NCBI GenBank assembly: GCA_014695295.1
Contig: JACJNY010000025.1
Span: 186,001 to 250,000, forward strand
Source: Microcoleus sp. FACHB-61
Lineage (GTDB): Bacteria; Cyanobacteriota; Cyanobacteriia; Cyanobacteriales; Microcoleaceae
Reading direction: 5' to 3'
DNA: 64,000 nt
Shown here: piece after piece, positions 1 through 7,462 of the stretch
How positions within the stretch are numbered: the stretch's first letter is position 1
Layout of the letters: each line of letters starts with the position of its first letter
Program-made: the position numbers and the translations under genes
The notes under the pieces: model-generated
Seen by the model: only the letters and a program-made list of their open reading frames with translations
Databases searched by the model: none
Told to the model about the DNA's origin: nothing

Positions 1-310
1 TACCGAATTGGCGATCGTACACAATGTCTTCTTTTTCGGTTTCTATCTTCAAGTTCGATCGGGGATAAGCAATGCACAGCAACACATAACCTTCTGCCTG
101 AAGTTCGGGACTGACGCCCATGCAATCAACTTGCTCAACTTCACCCTCAATAACTTTAGCAGCGCAAGTAGTACAAACCCCCGCATTGCAAGAGTTAGGC
201 AGATCGATGCCCGCAGCGTTGGCCACCTGCAGAATTTGTTTATCTTCCGGCACTTCTACGGTATAGGTAGAGCCTTGGTGGATCAATTCAACAGTGTAAG
301 TCTTAGACAT
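1..310 (-). CDS. [2Fe-2S] plant-type ferredoxin, 3' end cut by window edge
   Basis: Reading the minus strand from an ATG at 308-310 gives a protein beginning MSKTYTVELIHQG that stays open to base 1 (103 codons). It has the plant-type ferredoxin cluster ligands: C41-x4-C46-x2-C49 (CNAGVCTTC) and C79 in VLLC. Such proteins are small soluble electron carriers that take electrons from photosystem I and pass them to FNR, nitrate/nitrite reductase and other acceptors. The acidic N-terminal half and the cluster loop fit the family; the C terminus runs a few residues past the usual 97-99-residue photosynthetic form, so it may be a specialised isoform rather than the main PetF. The stop codon lies outside the window. 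Confidence 0.9.
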   Translation of the reverse strand, partial: MSKTYTVELIHQGSTYTVEVPEDKQILQVANAAGIDLPNSCNAGVCTTCAAKVIEGEVEQVDCMGVSPELQAEGYVLLCIAYPRSNLKIETEKEDIVYDRQFG

Positions 311-549
311 ATTTCAATGATTGGTTTTAATTCCCAATTGGAATTTACGCTAAATTTGCAAACAAAGCAATGAGTATTTTACCGCTGTTGGTGATTTTGT
401 GCAAATTTACAACTGCACTTTTTATTGCTAAAAATTTTTATTAATTGCCTGGGGCGAGTGGCATTTTGTCAATGACTTATTCACAAATTATCACGAGCAT
501 CACGGGCGAACTCTGCCAGAAAGCACTTATACCTAACTAATTTTTGCCT
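311..549. other. Intergenic, AT-rich
   Basis: No gene is visible here. The region is the upstream (promoter) side of the minus-strand ferredoxin gene and the downstream side of the minus-strand Uma2 gene. No clear terminator hairpin was seen. Confidence 0.4.
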
Positions 550-1095
550 TCAAGCCAACAACTCCTCAACAGCAACACTAAAACCCACCAGCACTAACTG
601 AGTGCTGATGGTAGAACCCTGATTAAAGGTTAACTTTTGAGTTTGAGTCACGATCAATATCCAGCAACTTTCGGGAAAAACTATCCAAACTTCCAGACAA
701 CCCGAATCTAAATACTCTTGTGCTTTAAGAAAAATCTCTTCCGCACTATCAGTAGGAGAAACTATTTCAGCAATTAACGGCGGACTTTGAGGCAAAGTAG
801 GAACATCGCCAAATTGAGCAACAAGTTCAGGAGTCAGATAAGCTACATCAGGACGGCGCACTCGCCTGTCAGTACCACAAGGAACTTCGACATAAACTTC
901 GCCTCCCTGTCCGCTAGAATCTTTGTAATTTCCCCAAGAACGATCTAGTCTAGATTGGATTCGACTGTGTTTTACTGTCATGCCATTTTTCTCCGCAATT
1001 TGCCCGTCCACCCATTCCATATCGTCGGGGGGATTAGCCATAAAGTCTTCTAGAGAAACATTTTCTGATAAAACGGCAGCCATTACCATAGCCAT
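550..1095 (-). CDS. Uma2 family (DUF820) putative endonuclease
   Basis: The 181-residue protein has the Uma2/DUF820 layout: an N-terminal LEDFMANPPDDMEWVDG segment, a central RRPDVAYL motif (the PD of a PD-(D/E)XK-like nuclease core), then LIAEIVSPTDSAEE and FLKAQEYLDSG, which supply the E and K positions. Uma2 genes are multiplied in cyanobacteria and their cellular role is unknown; nuclease activity is predicted from the fold. A close paralog lies at 2613-3152 with near-identical motifs, and the two bracket a GTPase gene on the same strand. The first ATG is used, although an in-frame ATG three codons later is also possible. Confidence 0.85.
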   Translation of the reverse strand: MAMVMAAVLSENVSLEDFMANPPDDMEWVDGQIAEKNGMTVKHSRIQSRLDRSWGNYKDSSGQGGEVYVEVPCGTDRRVRRPDVAYLTPELVAQFGDVPTLPQSPPLIAEIVSPTDSAEEIFLKAQEYLDSGCLEVWIVFPESCWILIVTQTQKLTFNQGSTISTQLVLVGFSVAVEELLA

Positions 1096-1135
1096 TTACT
1101 CTCTGTTGCAGAATTCACTCATATTGTAGCAATCA

Positions 1136-1232
1136 ATTGGTAATGGGTAATTGGGAATTGGTAATTGGGAATTGGGAATTGGAACTAACAAATAACCTAT
1201 GCCCTATGCCCTATGCCCTATGCCCCATGCCC
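1136..1232. repeat. Two adjacent heptamer repeats (STRR)
   Basis: From 1136 to about 1183 the sequence repeats a TTGGGAA/TTGGTAA heptamer; from 1196 to 1232 it repeats CCCTATG about five times. The period is 7 bases in both. They lie between the first Uma2 gene and the 3' end of the GTPase gene. Heptamer short tandemly repeated repetitive sequences are known from filamentous cyanobacteria. Confidence 0.8.
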
Positions 1233-1235
1233 AAT

Positions 1236-2417
1236 TTACTCAATATTAATTTGATTGGGAGGTTTAGGTTGATTCTCTTTGTCATCCTTCAAAGTTTTAC
1301 GCCCAGAACTCGCATAATCTTTATAAAAATCCACAAACATCTTTGTCAACTGCTGCAAAGAAAGTTGTTCCCCATTAATTTGAGCTTTCATATAAGCTTT
1401 AAGCACTTCAATGTAAGCCAAACCGAGGGCAAGCGTGAGAGTTGCTGCCGTTGCACCGGAGATAGCACCGCCCACAACAGTACCCGCACCAGGAATCATT
1501 TTAATCAAATTAGTAACAATACTTCTGCCGATAGCAGTAACCCCGCCAGCGCCGCTAATAGCAGACAGCATCGCCGAAATAAAGCCCTTATCAAAGGGCA
1601 TTCCAAAAATCACAGTAATATTAGCAATCATTGCCGTTTGCATCGTCATCAAAATCGGCGCATCAGCAAACGGTACAGGAGTCGCACCGACAATGGCCGA
1701 ACCGGCTACATAAGCACTTAGATACTTAAATGCCATATCGGATTTGAGCGCAATATTAGCAATTTGTTCTTTAACAAAAGCTTTTTTAGCTACTTCCGGC
1801 AGCAGTTGAACTGTTGCATCTACCAACTTGTCTAAACCGTGAGATTTTACTGTATAATCCTCATCTATTTCTTCCGGTTCAGCCATGACGGGGATAATTT
1901 GACTGACTGGCAAATTCATGTGTTCCAGTTGCTTGAAAAACTCGCCGGGCTTTTTAGATGTCGTCTGAGTCAGCACTAAAAGAACTGGTACTTCTTTGAC
2001 TTCCATTTCTTTTAGCCAGTTTTCCTCGACAGATTCTATTCTATTGGCGCTGTGATTGATGCAGTACCAGATGACGTGAATGTGTTCTTTTGGGTGCAGG
2101 AGTCTTTGGTCTTCAATTAGTTTTGCAACGTTTAATTGAATAATTTTAATTTGTTCGGCGTTGAGTTCGAGTCCGGGAGTATCGTAGACGGTAATTGGGC
2201 AATTCGGTTTGGTATATTGGCGAATGCCTTGAGTGATGGGGCGGCCGACTCCGGTTTCTGCTAAGCGTTGGCGAAAAACGGAATTAATCAGGGTACTTTT
2301 GCCGACGCCGGTTTTGCCGATGACTAAAACATTGCACTGTCCCACTTGGTTTTCTGCGTCTTTGAAGGCGTAATAACTTCTATTTAAAAGGTCGTCTAAG
2401 GAAAAGTCGTCTGACAT
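1236..2417 (-). CDS. Era/dynamin-like GTPase with C-terminal DUF697-type hydrophobic region
   Basis: This is a 393-residue P-loop GTPase. The G1 loop is GKTGVGKST (residues 34-42), G3 is DTPG (79-82), and the G4 position is a degenerate LVLTQT rather than NKxD, as in some YcjF/DUF697-linked GTPases. The C-terminal half is rich in Gly/Ala/Ile with several hydrophobic stretches (about residues 225-335), suggesting membrane association, followed by a charged Lys-rich tail. Members of this group are thought to act at membranes, but the function is not established. It lies between two paralogous Uma2 genes on the same strand. The ATG at 2415-2417 gives the full N terminus before the G domain. Confidence 0.8.
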   Translation of the reverse strand: MSDDFSLDDLLNRSYYAFKDAENQVGQCNVLVIGKTGVGKSTLINSVFRQRLAETGVGRPITQGIRQYTKPNCPITVYDTPGLELNAEQIKIIQLNVAKLIEDQRLLHPKEHIHVIWYCINHSANRIESVEENWLKEMEVKEVPVLLVLTQTTSKKPGEFFKQLEHMNLPVSQIIPVMAEPEEIDEDYTVKSHGLDKLVDATVQLLPEVAKKAFVKEQIANIALKSDMAFKYLSAYVAGSAIVGATPVPFADAPILMTMQTAMIANITVIFGMPFDKGFISAMLSAISGAGGVTAIGRSIVTNLIKMIPGAGTVVGGAISGATAATLTLALGLAYIEVLKAYMKAQINGEQLSLQQLTKMFVDFYKDYASSGRKTLKDDKENQPKPPNQINIE

Positions 2418-2487
2418 GGCGGTTTGCTCCGATAATGGTGGGATATTAATTCAATACCACCGAATAGAATTCCGATGCTCTAAAAAC

Positions 2488-2508
2488 GAAGTCCGCGAAG
2501 GCGGACTG
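2488..2508. repeat. Small hairpin GTCCGC-GAAG-GCGGAC
   Basis: A perfect 6-bp GC-rich stem with a 4-base loop lies between the second Uma2 gene and the GTPase gene. There is no T-run on the minus strand immediately after it, so a terminator role is uncertain. Confidence 0.4.
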
Positions 2509-2612
2509 AGGAGTCTTAAACATATTGTAGCAATTTGATTTCAGAACTGGTGCAACGGGTAGAGGAGAGTTTTGTGTGGCGTGCTGCTACATGAAAGGTT
2601 GTAAAATTTAGT

Positions 2613-3152
2613 TTAAGCTAGCAATCGATCGACCTCGATGCTAAAACCGATCAGGATTTGTTGAGTGCGGGCGGTATCGCCGGATCTAAATGTGAATATT
2701 TGATTTTGAGTCATCACAAATATTAAACGACTTTCGGGAAAAACTAGCCAGACTTCCTGACAGCTAGATTCTAAATATTCCTGTGCTTTTAGAAAGACAT
2801 CTTCAGCGATATCGGTGGGTGAAACTATTTCGGCAACTAAAGGGAAACTTTGGGGTAAAGTAGCAAGATTGCCAAATTGTGCAACTAATTCGGGTGTGAG
2901 ATAAGCGACATCGGGCATGCGAATTTGTCGGTTAGTGCGGCAAGGTGGTGAAATATAAACTTCTCCTCCTTGTTTGCTGGAAATCATGTAATTTGCCCAA
3001 GCACAACCCAGGCTTGATTGAATTTTACCATGCTTGAGCGTGGCTCCATTTTTCTCCACGAGTTGTCCATCCACCCATTCCATGTTATCGGGCGGATTAG
3101 CCATGAAGTCTTCTAAAGTAAAATTATTCTGTGCAGCACTAGCAGTGACCAT
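2613..3152 (-). CDS. Uma2 family (DUF820) putative endonuclease, second copy
   Basis: The 179-residue protein is clearly paralogous to the product of 550-1095: same LEDFMANPPDNMEWVDG start region, IRMPDVAYLTPEL core, LVAEIVSPTDIAEDVF and FLKAQEYLESS motifs. It keeps the candidate PD...E...K nuclease residues. The two copies differ at many positions spread over the length, so the duplication is not very recent. It is in the same orientation as the GTPase gene and the other copy, giving direct repeats that could recombine and delete the GTPase gene. The function is unknown beyond the predicted nuclease fold. Confidence 0.85.
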   Translation of the reverse strand: MVTASAAQNNFTLEDFMANPPDNMEWVDGQLVEKNGATLKHGKIQSSLGCAWANYMISSKQGGEVYISPPCRTNRQIRMPDVAYLTPELVAQFGNLATLPQSFPLVAEIVSPTDIAEDVFLKAQEYLESSCQEVWLVFPESRLIFVMTQNQIFTFRSGDTARTQQILIGFSIEVDRLLA

Positions 3153-3323
3153 AGTTATTTATTCGCTTTTAATAAACTTACTTGTTACTATTATGGCTGA
3201 TGCGGTGAGAAGTTGTTGGGTGATGGGTAGAATCGCGCTTCAGTATATTTGCTAATCCGAGTTCCAAGTATCCCATGAATTAATATTCCCTTTGATTTTA
3301 GAACTTGCCTGTATGATGTTCGA

Positions 3324-3707
3324 TCAAACCTTCACCACTGGCGCAAACTCCTCTAACTGCACTTGTAAGTCATCCACCAGCATTAAACGATACCTTTCGG
3401 TAGCTTTCAACTTTTGGAAAACATAACTAGCAAAATCATCACACCACTTTTGCCTCTCAAGTTCATTCGAGATGTTCAACGCTCTGATTGAGAGGTTATA
3501 AGGGTATTGTTCAAATTTGATATCTCGATCATTTTCAAAATCATGCTTTCCTAAAGTAAGAGAGATTGTGGAGTTGCGAAACTCATACCAGTTGTCAGTA
3601 CCATCAGAAAAAAGCTCAAGTTTAATAGCTAATATAAACTCTAATTCTTTGACTAACTGTTCGATTTCCTGCGGAAAGTCTAGAAAAATATCTAAAGTGC
3701 GAGACAT
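3324..3707 (-). CDS. Small acidic protein, probable immunity protein for the adjacent tRNase toxin
   Basis: This is a 127-residue soluble protein with no family I recognise. It is rich in acidic and aromatic residues, has no signal peptide or membrane segment, and has a strong ribosome binding site (AAAGGAGG) just upstream. It follows the CdiA-type toxin gene by 11 bases on the same strand. In toxin loci of this type the gene immediately downstream of the toxin normally encodes its cognate immunity protein, which binds and blocks the nuclease. The assignment rests on position, size and acidity, not on sequence similarity. It is the last gene of the six-gene operon that starts at 9423. Confidence 0.55.
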   Translation of the reverse strand: MSRTLDIFLDFPQEIEQLVKELEFILAIKLELFSDGTDNWYEFRNSTISLTLGKHDFENDRDIKFEQYPYNLSIRALNISNELERQKWCDDFASYVFQKLKATERYRLMLVDDLQVQLEEFAPVVKV

Positions 3708-3718
3708 AAAAACCTCCT

Positions 3719-4156
3719 TTATTGAAACTCAGTAAAAGTGATGTCATAGCTATCGCCAATAATTCGGACGCTATCAATTTTCCCGCGTGTAATATTTTTG
3801 GCCCTCTGCAAACCTCGTTCAGCCTCAGCTTCTATCAACCCAGACGCCCTAGCATCTATAATTATATCCCTAGCCTGTCCGCCTCGTCTAATCGAATTGT
3901 TGATCTGATTTTTTACTGTCGCGCTTGTAGCACCGGCATCTAGACTTTTGAATTCAGTGCGTTTTCCATCTACCTCAGCATCGGGATTTCTACCTCCATC
4001 GGTTTTTTCTACCAAGGCTTTAACATTTTTTCCCTCTCTTTCTAGAAATTCAGCAATCGCTCTTTCTGTTTCACCAAAAGCTCTTTCTGATTCATCAATA
4101 CTGCCACAATTAACCGAATTTTGCTCAGGGGTTTGGTTAGTCCCGTTATTCACCAT
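3719..4156 (-). CDS. Stand-alone CdiA C-terminal-type tRNase toxin (PD-(D/E)XK fold)
   Basis: The 145-residue protein resembles the C-terminal nuclease domain of contact-dependent inhibition toxins (the CdiA-CT tRNase group of Burkholderia-type toxins). Visible signs are a helix with E32 (ERAIAEFLE), then NPDAEVDG (D59, E61, D63) and TEFKSL (E68-x-K70), a PD-(D/E)XK active site, followed by a conserved-looking GGQARDIIIDAR segment. Such domains cut tRNA in the target cell. Unusually, it is not fused to a large filamentous carrier: only about 25 polar residues precede the nuclease. It lies between a second nuclease gene (19-base gap) and the putative immunity gene (11-base gap). The family match is from memory of motifs. 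Confidence 0.7.
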   Translation of the reverse strand: MVNNGTNQTPEQNSVNCGSIDESERAFGETERAIAEFLEREGKNVKALVEKTDGGRNPDAEVDGKRTEFKSLDAGATSATVKNQINNSIRRGGQARDIIIDARASGLIEAEAERGLQRAKNITRGKIDSVRIIGDSYDITFTEFQ

Positions 4157-4175
4157 TTTTTATTTTTTTCTCTGC

Positions 4176-5129
4176 TCAAGGACTTAGTTGGACTTTTAGC
4201 AAAGACTTAAGATAAGTATAAACTAATTCTTTTTTCCAAAGTATATGTTCATAATCAATGGTCATAGGATGGATGGTAACATTGACCCCGTTTTCTTGAG
4301 ATTGAAGTCGATTTATTTGGTGCTGACATTTAGCATAAGTATCTCTAGGTACATAAAATTTGACTTCACCTCCTCCATTTTCCTGAAGATAGTTAACATA
4401 TTTCTTGGCTGCTGCCTTAATACTATTAATGGAACTAGGTTTATAAGCTTTTGCATCACAAATTAAACGGTGAGATGTTAGACAAAAATCTGGTTTACAG
4501 TAGTCTTTGCCATTTTGAAAGTAAAATGTAGGTTTAATTTGCAAACCTAAGTGAAGATTCTCTATATCATCAGAGTCTAACAGCATTTTTAATAAGACTA
4601 ATTCCCCTTGATCGCCTTGTAATTGTTTACTCGGTTTTTTTTGATAATAGTCACTGGCGGGATTTTGGGTTAAATCAGTGAGTCTTTCTGTCGCGTTAGG
4701 ATTTTCATATAAAATCCAAGAGTCACCCGGAATGTTAGCGAGTTCGAGGGCTAGCCATAGGGGTACACCTGATTTAAGGGCCGTTGTCAAAAAAATCTCT
4801 GTTTGCGCTATCGCATCTTGAATAGGCGCATCATTAACAGCCGTATTTGCCAATTTAGTTGTTGGAGAAATGATTGAAGCCAAAATTTTTTGATTCCCAA
4901 TCGTGCCAACACCCCACCGACTTTGTATCTCTTCTAATTCCTCTCTTAAATGTTCAACTTGACTTAAGCATTCCTCACACATTTCTAGCAGCGTCGAAAA
5001 CTTCCTGCCTAACTCATAAGTAGGACACTCAGAGAGTCGATCGGCGCAAGCACGAACTTCTTCCATCGCTTCTAGTAGTTGAGCGACTTTACTCCGCCAT
5101 TGTTCGATGTCATCTCTGAGTGTACCCAT
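4176..5129 (-). CDS. Helical N-terminal module fused to PD-(D/E)XK nuclease domain (putative secreted effector)
   Basis: This is a 317-residue protein in two parts. Residues 1-73 form a predicted alpha-helical hairpin ending in SRWG, which aligns over its whole length with the 72-residue protein encoded next door (shared RKFS, CEE and SRWG positions). Residues about 165-270 carry a nuclease signature: E176 (GDQGELVLL), P213-D214 (KPDF) and D225-A-K227 (CDAKAYK), typical of restriction or Holliday-resolvase-like folds. A short N-terminal helical module on a C-terminal nuclease is the architecture of exported polymorphic toxins such as the WXG/LXG proteins of type VII secretion. It could instead be a non-secreted restriction-like enzyme. 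A good site (AAGGAGT) precedes the ATG. Confidence 0.6.
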   Translation of the reverse strand: MGTLRDDIEQWRSKVAQLLEAMEEVRACADRLSECPTYELGRKFSTLLEMCEECLSQVEHLREELEEIQSRWGVGTIGNQKILASIISPTTKLANTAVNDAPIQDAIAQTEIFLTTALKSGVPLWLALELANIPGDSWILYENPNATERLTDLTQNPASDYYQKKPSKQLQGDQGELVLLKMLLDSDDIENLHLGLQIKPTFYFQNGKDYCKPDFCLTSHRLICDAKAYKPSSINSIKAAAKKYVNYLQENGGGEVKFYVPRDTYAKCQHQINRLQSQENGVNVTIHPMTIDYEHILWKKELVYTYLKSLLKVQLSP

Positions 5130-5139
5130 ATTTTACTCC

Positions 5140-5358
5140 TTAACCCCAACGGGATTTAATTCCTTCAAGCATTTCTATGGCTGTTCTGAGTTCGCTAGAT
5201 ACCTCCTCACAGCCCTCTGATAAACTTGAGAATTTTCTGCTTAGTTCAGATTCAACAGTCTCAGGAATTTTTCTTGAGGACGCATTTACGTCTTCCAGTG
5301 ACTCAACTATTCGGCTAATCATGCCCCGGAATTCTTGGATTTCAGATGATAAGCTCAT
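5140..5358 (-). CDS. 72-residue helical protein, paralogous to the N terminus of the neighbouring nuclease
   Basis: The product is a 72-residue, highly charged protein predicted to form two helices, ending exactly at SRWG. It matches residues 1-73 of the 317-residue nuclease, including ELxRKFSxL and the terminal SRWG. It sits 10 bases upstream of that gene, 40 bases downstream of the ATPase gene, and has a strong AAAGGAGG ribosome binding site. It could be a WXG100-like partner or chaperone for the effector module. It is not a canonical WXG100 protein: the Trp-Gly pair is at the end of the protein, not in the turn between helices. No known family was recognised. Confidence 0.65.
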   Translation of the reverse strand: MSLSSEIQEFRGMISRIVESLEDVNASSRKIPETVESELSRKFSSLSEGCEEVSSELRTAIEMLEGIKSRWG

Positions 5359-5398
5359 TGACTAACCTCCTTTGATAAATACATACAAACATCTCCAC

Positions 5399-7462
5399 TT
5401 AAGGTTCAGGTACTAGATGACGCCAGAGCGTATCTTGTAGTGACACTGTTTTTCCTACAGGAATGCCAATATAGGGAGTATTCACCAATATATTATCACC
5501 TTCAGATCCTTTGAGAACAGCCCTACCACGCGCTTGTTTTGGTATTTTTCCAGCTAAACTGTTTTCTAGAATCAGTCCACTGGCTTCTTCTGTCACCCGG
5601 AAAACAGTTTTTTCTTCACAGGATTCAAGCACCTGGCTTGAAACTATCGCACTCGTAGGTCTTTGGGTACAAAAAATAACATGAAAACCGCATTTTCTCC
5701 CTTGATTAACGTACTGAATTAATCGGTTTTCAATAATTCGTTGCAGTTTGTCAGAAGCACGAGCAATAGCAGCGGCTTCATCAATTATCCAAAGGGTGCG
5801 CTGGATATCAACCCCCTGTTCCTTTAATTGCTGGATATTCTGCACTTCATACTGTCTCAGTAATTCAATTCGTCTTTGATACTCATCGGTGTGGAGTTTT
5901 TCAACGAATAACTGACATTCTTCTATCGTTGTGACAATTTCAACATTATCTTTGAGGTGCTTGACCAAAAAGTTAAAGTCAACTCCAGCAAAATCAGCAA
6001 TATAAATTTTTCCTGTTGGATTAGCATAGAGAAACTGAAAAATCACCCAATTTAAAAAGTTACTTTTACCGGCACCTGGTACACCAGCCACTAAACGATG
6101 AGGGATTTCTGCCCAGCTTGATGTTACGGGATTTCCCTTGTCATCAATACCGACAATGTAAGTATCTGCATTGATTAGGTTTCGATGGTGCTTGAATATT
6201 TCTTCAGCAGTTGCAGTGGGGAACGAGTTTTCTGTCATACTTGCAATAGAGGTTTCTTTAGAAATACCAATGCGGAAAAATCCACTAATTTCTTGAGGTG
6301 TCGCCAGTCGGTGCAATGGCTTTAAATCAACCATTCGAGATGGGGACGGAGTTGATGACAACTTCGCTAAACCTGAACCATCTGAAACAGCATTATATAG
6401 TTGCGGTAGATTTGGATTTTGCTCTGAGTTGATGCCACCTATAAGGGGTGGTTGACTGTGATGGTTGAATGATGGTTTGTCGGGAAGACTGACAGAATTG
6501 CCCAATTTTCCTAAGCCTTTTTTTTCTGGCTGAATTGCATTTACAATTGACATTTGAGTGTTGTTTTTCTGCCAATCTTCCCATTCAATAGCATTTGAAA
6601 TATTTACGTTTTTTGTGGCTTCCAAGCTTTCATAAAATCCTGGTTTATCTTTGCTAACTTGGATGATTCGGCATCGTTTCCCGTGAGGTGTTTCTTTGAT
6701 GGCTTCATGGATGAGAGCGTCGAGGACGGGAAAAGCATCGGCACGATTTTCGGCTAAGGCTTTGATGCTATATTGGAATAGGTCGCTGTTGGAATAGGAC
6801 TGTTGGTATTTTTGGTAGAGTGCTGATGTGACTGAGAGAATGTTGTCTTTGATTCCGCTGGTGCTGGCGTTAACTTTCTCTAATTGAGCGAGCATTTGGT
6901 TGATGGCATTTACCCACAATGATTTTTGATTGGGGTTTTCATAGGTTTGCAGGGTGATTTCTAAAATGAGTTTGCTGTCTAAGCGGTGGATGACATCGCA
7001 GACTGCTGACATATCATTGGTTTGATTTGCCTCGAAGAGGTGAGGTAGGTAGTAATTTTGGGGTGGGATGAATTCTTCATGTTTGAGAATTTCGCCAATC
7101 ACTTGCACCCAGTCTAAGTTTTGGAATGCGGTAATGTTAGGTTGAGGGGTGAGGGTGAAGAATTGGCTTAATTTGCCTTTGGTGAGGAGGCTGAGGATTT
7201 GTTCGGAATGTTCTTCGGTGTGGGTGTTGTGAGGGTGATTGATGAGGAGGTAGGTTTTGAGTTTGGGGGATTGATCGGGGTCATAGATGTAGCGGAGTGA
7301 AATTGTTAGGTTAGTACCGAGGCGACTAATTGAGCTTATTAGCTGTTGTTGGGTTTGCTGGAGGTTTTTACGGAGTTCAGTTGGGCGAGTGTTATCGTGA
7401 ATAGTCCGCTTATGAGTAATCTCTAAGCCCAGAAGATATGATTGATTACTTATTCTTTCCAT
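5399..7462 (-). CDS. FtsK/SpoIIIE-type P-loop ATPase
   Basis: The protein has 687 residues. The C-terminal third is an FtsK/SpoIIIE/HerA-class motor domain: Walker A GVPGAGKS (460-467), Walker B LWIIDEA (557-563) and TQRP (599-602), followed by the usual FRV...SGLIL segment. Residues 1-300 are an alpha/beta region without recognised motifs, and about 300-430 is a low-complexity linker that includes PPLIGG, a peptide resembling repeat-derived insertions in lnt and aroE. No transmembrane segment is evident. In type VII secretion the EccC/EssC motors belong to this class; conjugation and DNA-processing HerA enzymes are alternatives. It overlaps the preceding gene by 13 bases, implying translational coupling. 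Confidence 0.8.
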   Translation of the reverse strand: MERISNQSYLLGLEITHKRTIHDNTRPTELRKNLQQTQQQLISSISRLGTNLTISLRYIYDPDQSPKLKTYLLINHPHNTHTEEHSEQILSLLTKGKLSQFFTLTPQPNITAFQNLDWVQVIGEILKHEEFIPPQNYYLPHLFEANQTNDMSAVCDVIHRLDSKLILEITLQTYENPNQKSLWVNAINQMLAQLEKVNASTSGIKDNILSVTSALYQKYQQSYSNSDLFQYSIKALAENRADAFPVLDALIHEAIKETPHGKRCRIIQVSKDKPGFYESLEATKNVNISNAIEWEDWQKNNTQMSIVNAIQPEKKGLGKLGNSVSLPDKPSFNHHSQPPLIGGINSEQNPNLPQLYNAVSDGSGLAKLSSTPSPSRMVDLKPLHRLATPQEISGFFRIGISKETSIASMTENSFPTATAEEIFKHHRNLINADTYIVGIDDKGNPVTSSWAEIPHRLVAGVPGAGKSNFLNWVIFQFLYANPTGKIYIADFAGVDFNFLVKHLKDNVEIVTTIEECQLFVEKLHTDEYQRRIELLRQYEVQNIQQLKEQGVDIQRTLWIIDEAAAIARASDKLQRIIENRLIQYVNQGRKCGFHVIFCTQRPTSAIVSSQVLESCEEKTVFRVTEEASGLILENSLAGKIPKQARGRAVLKGSEGDNILVNTPYIGIPVGKTVSLQDTLWRHLVPEP

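Noticed and set aside
5140-5358. Canonical WXG100 protein
   Set aside because: The Trp-Gly pair is at the C-terminal end, not in the turn between two helices; only a functional analogy is proposed.
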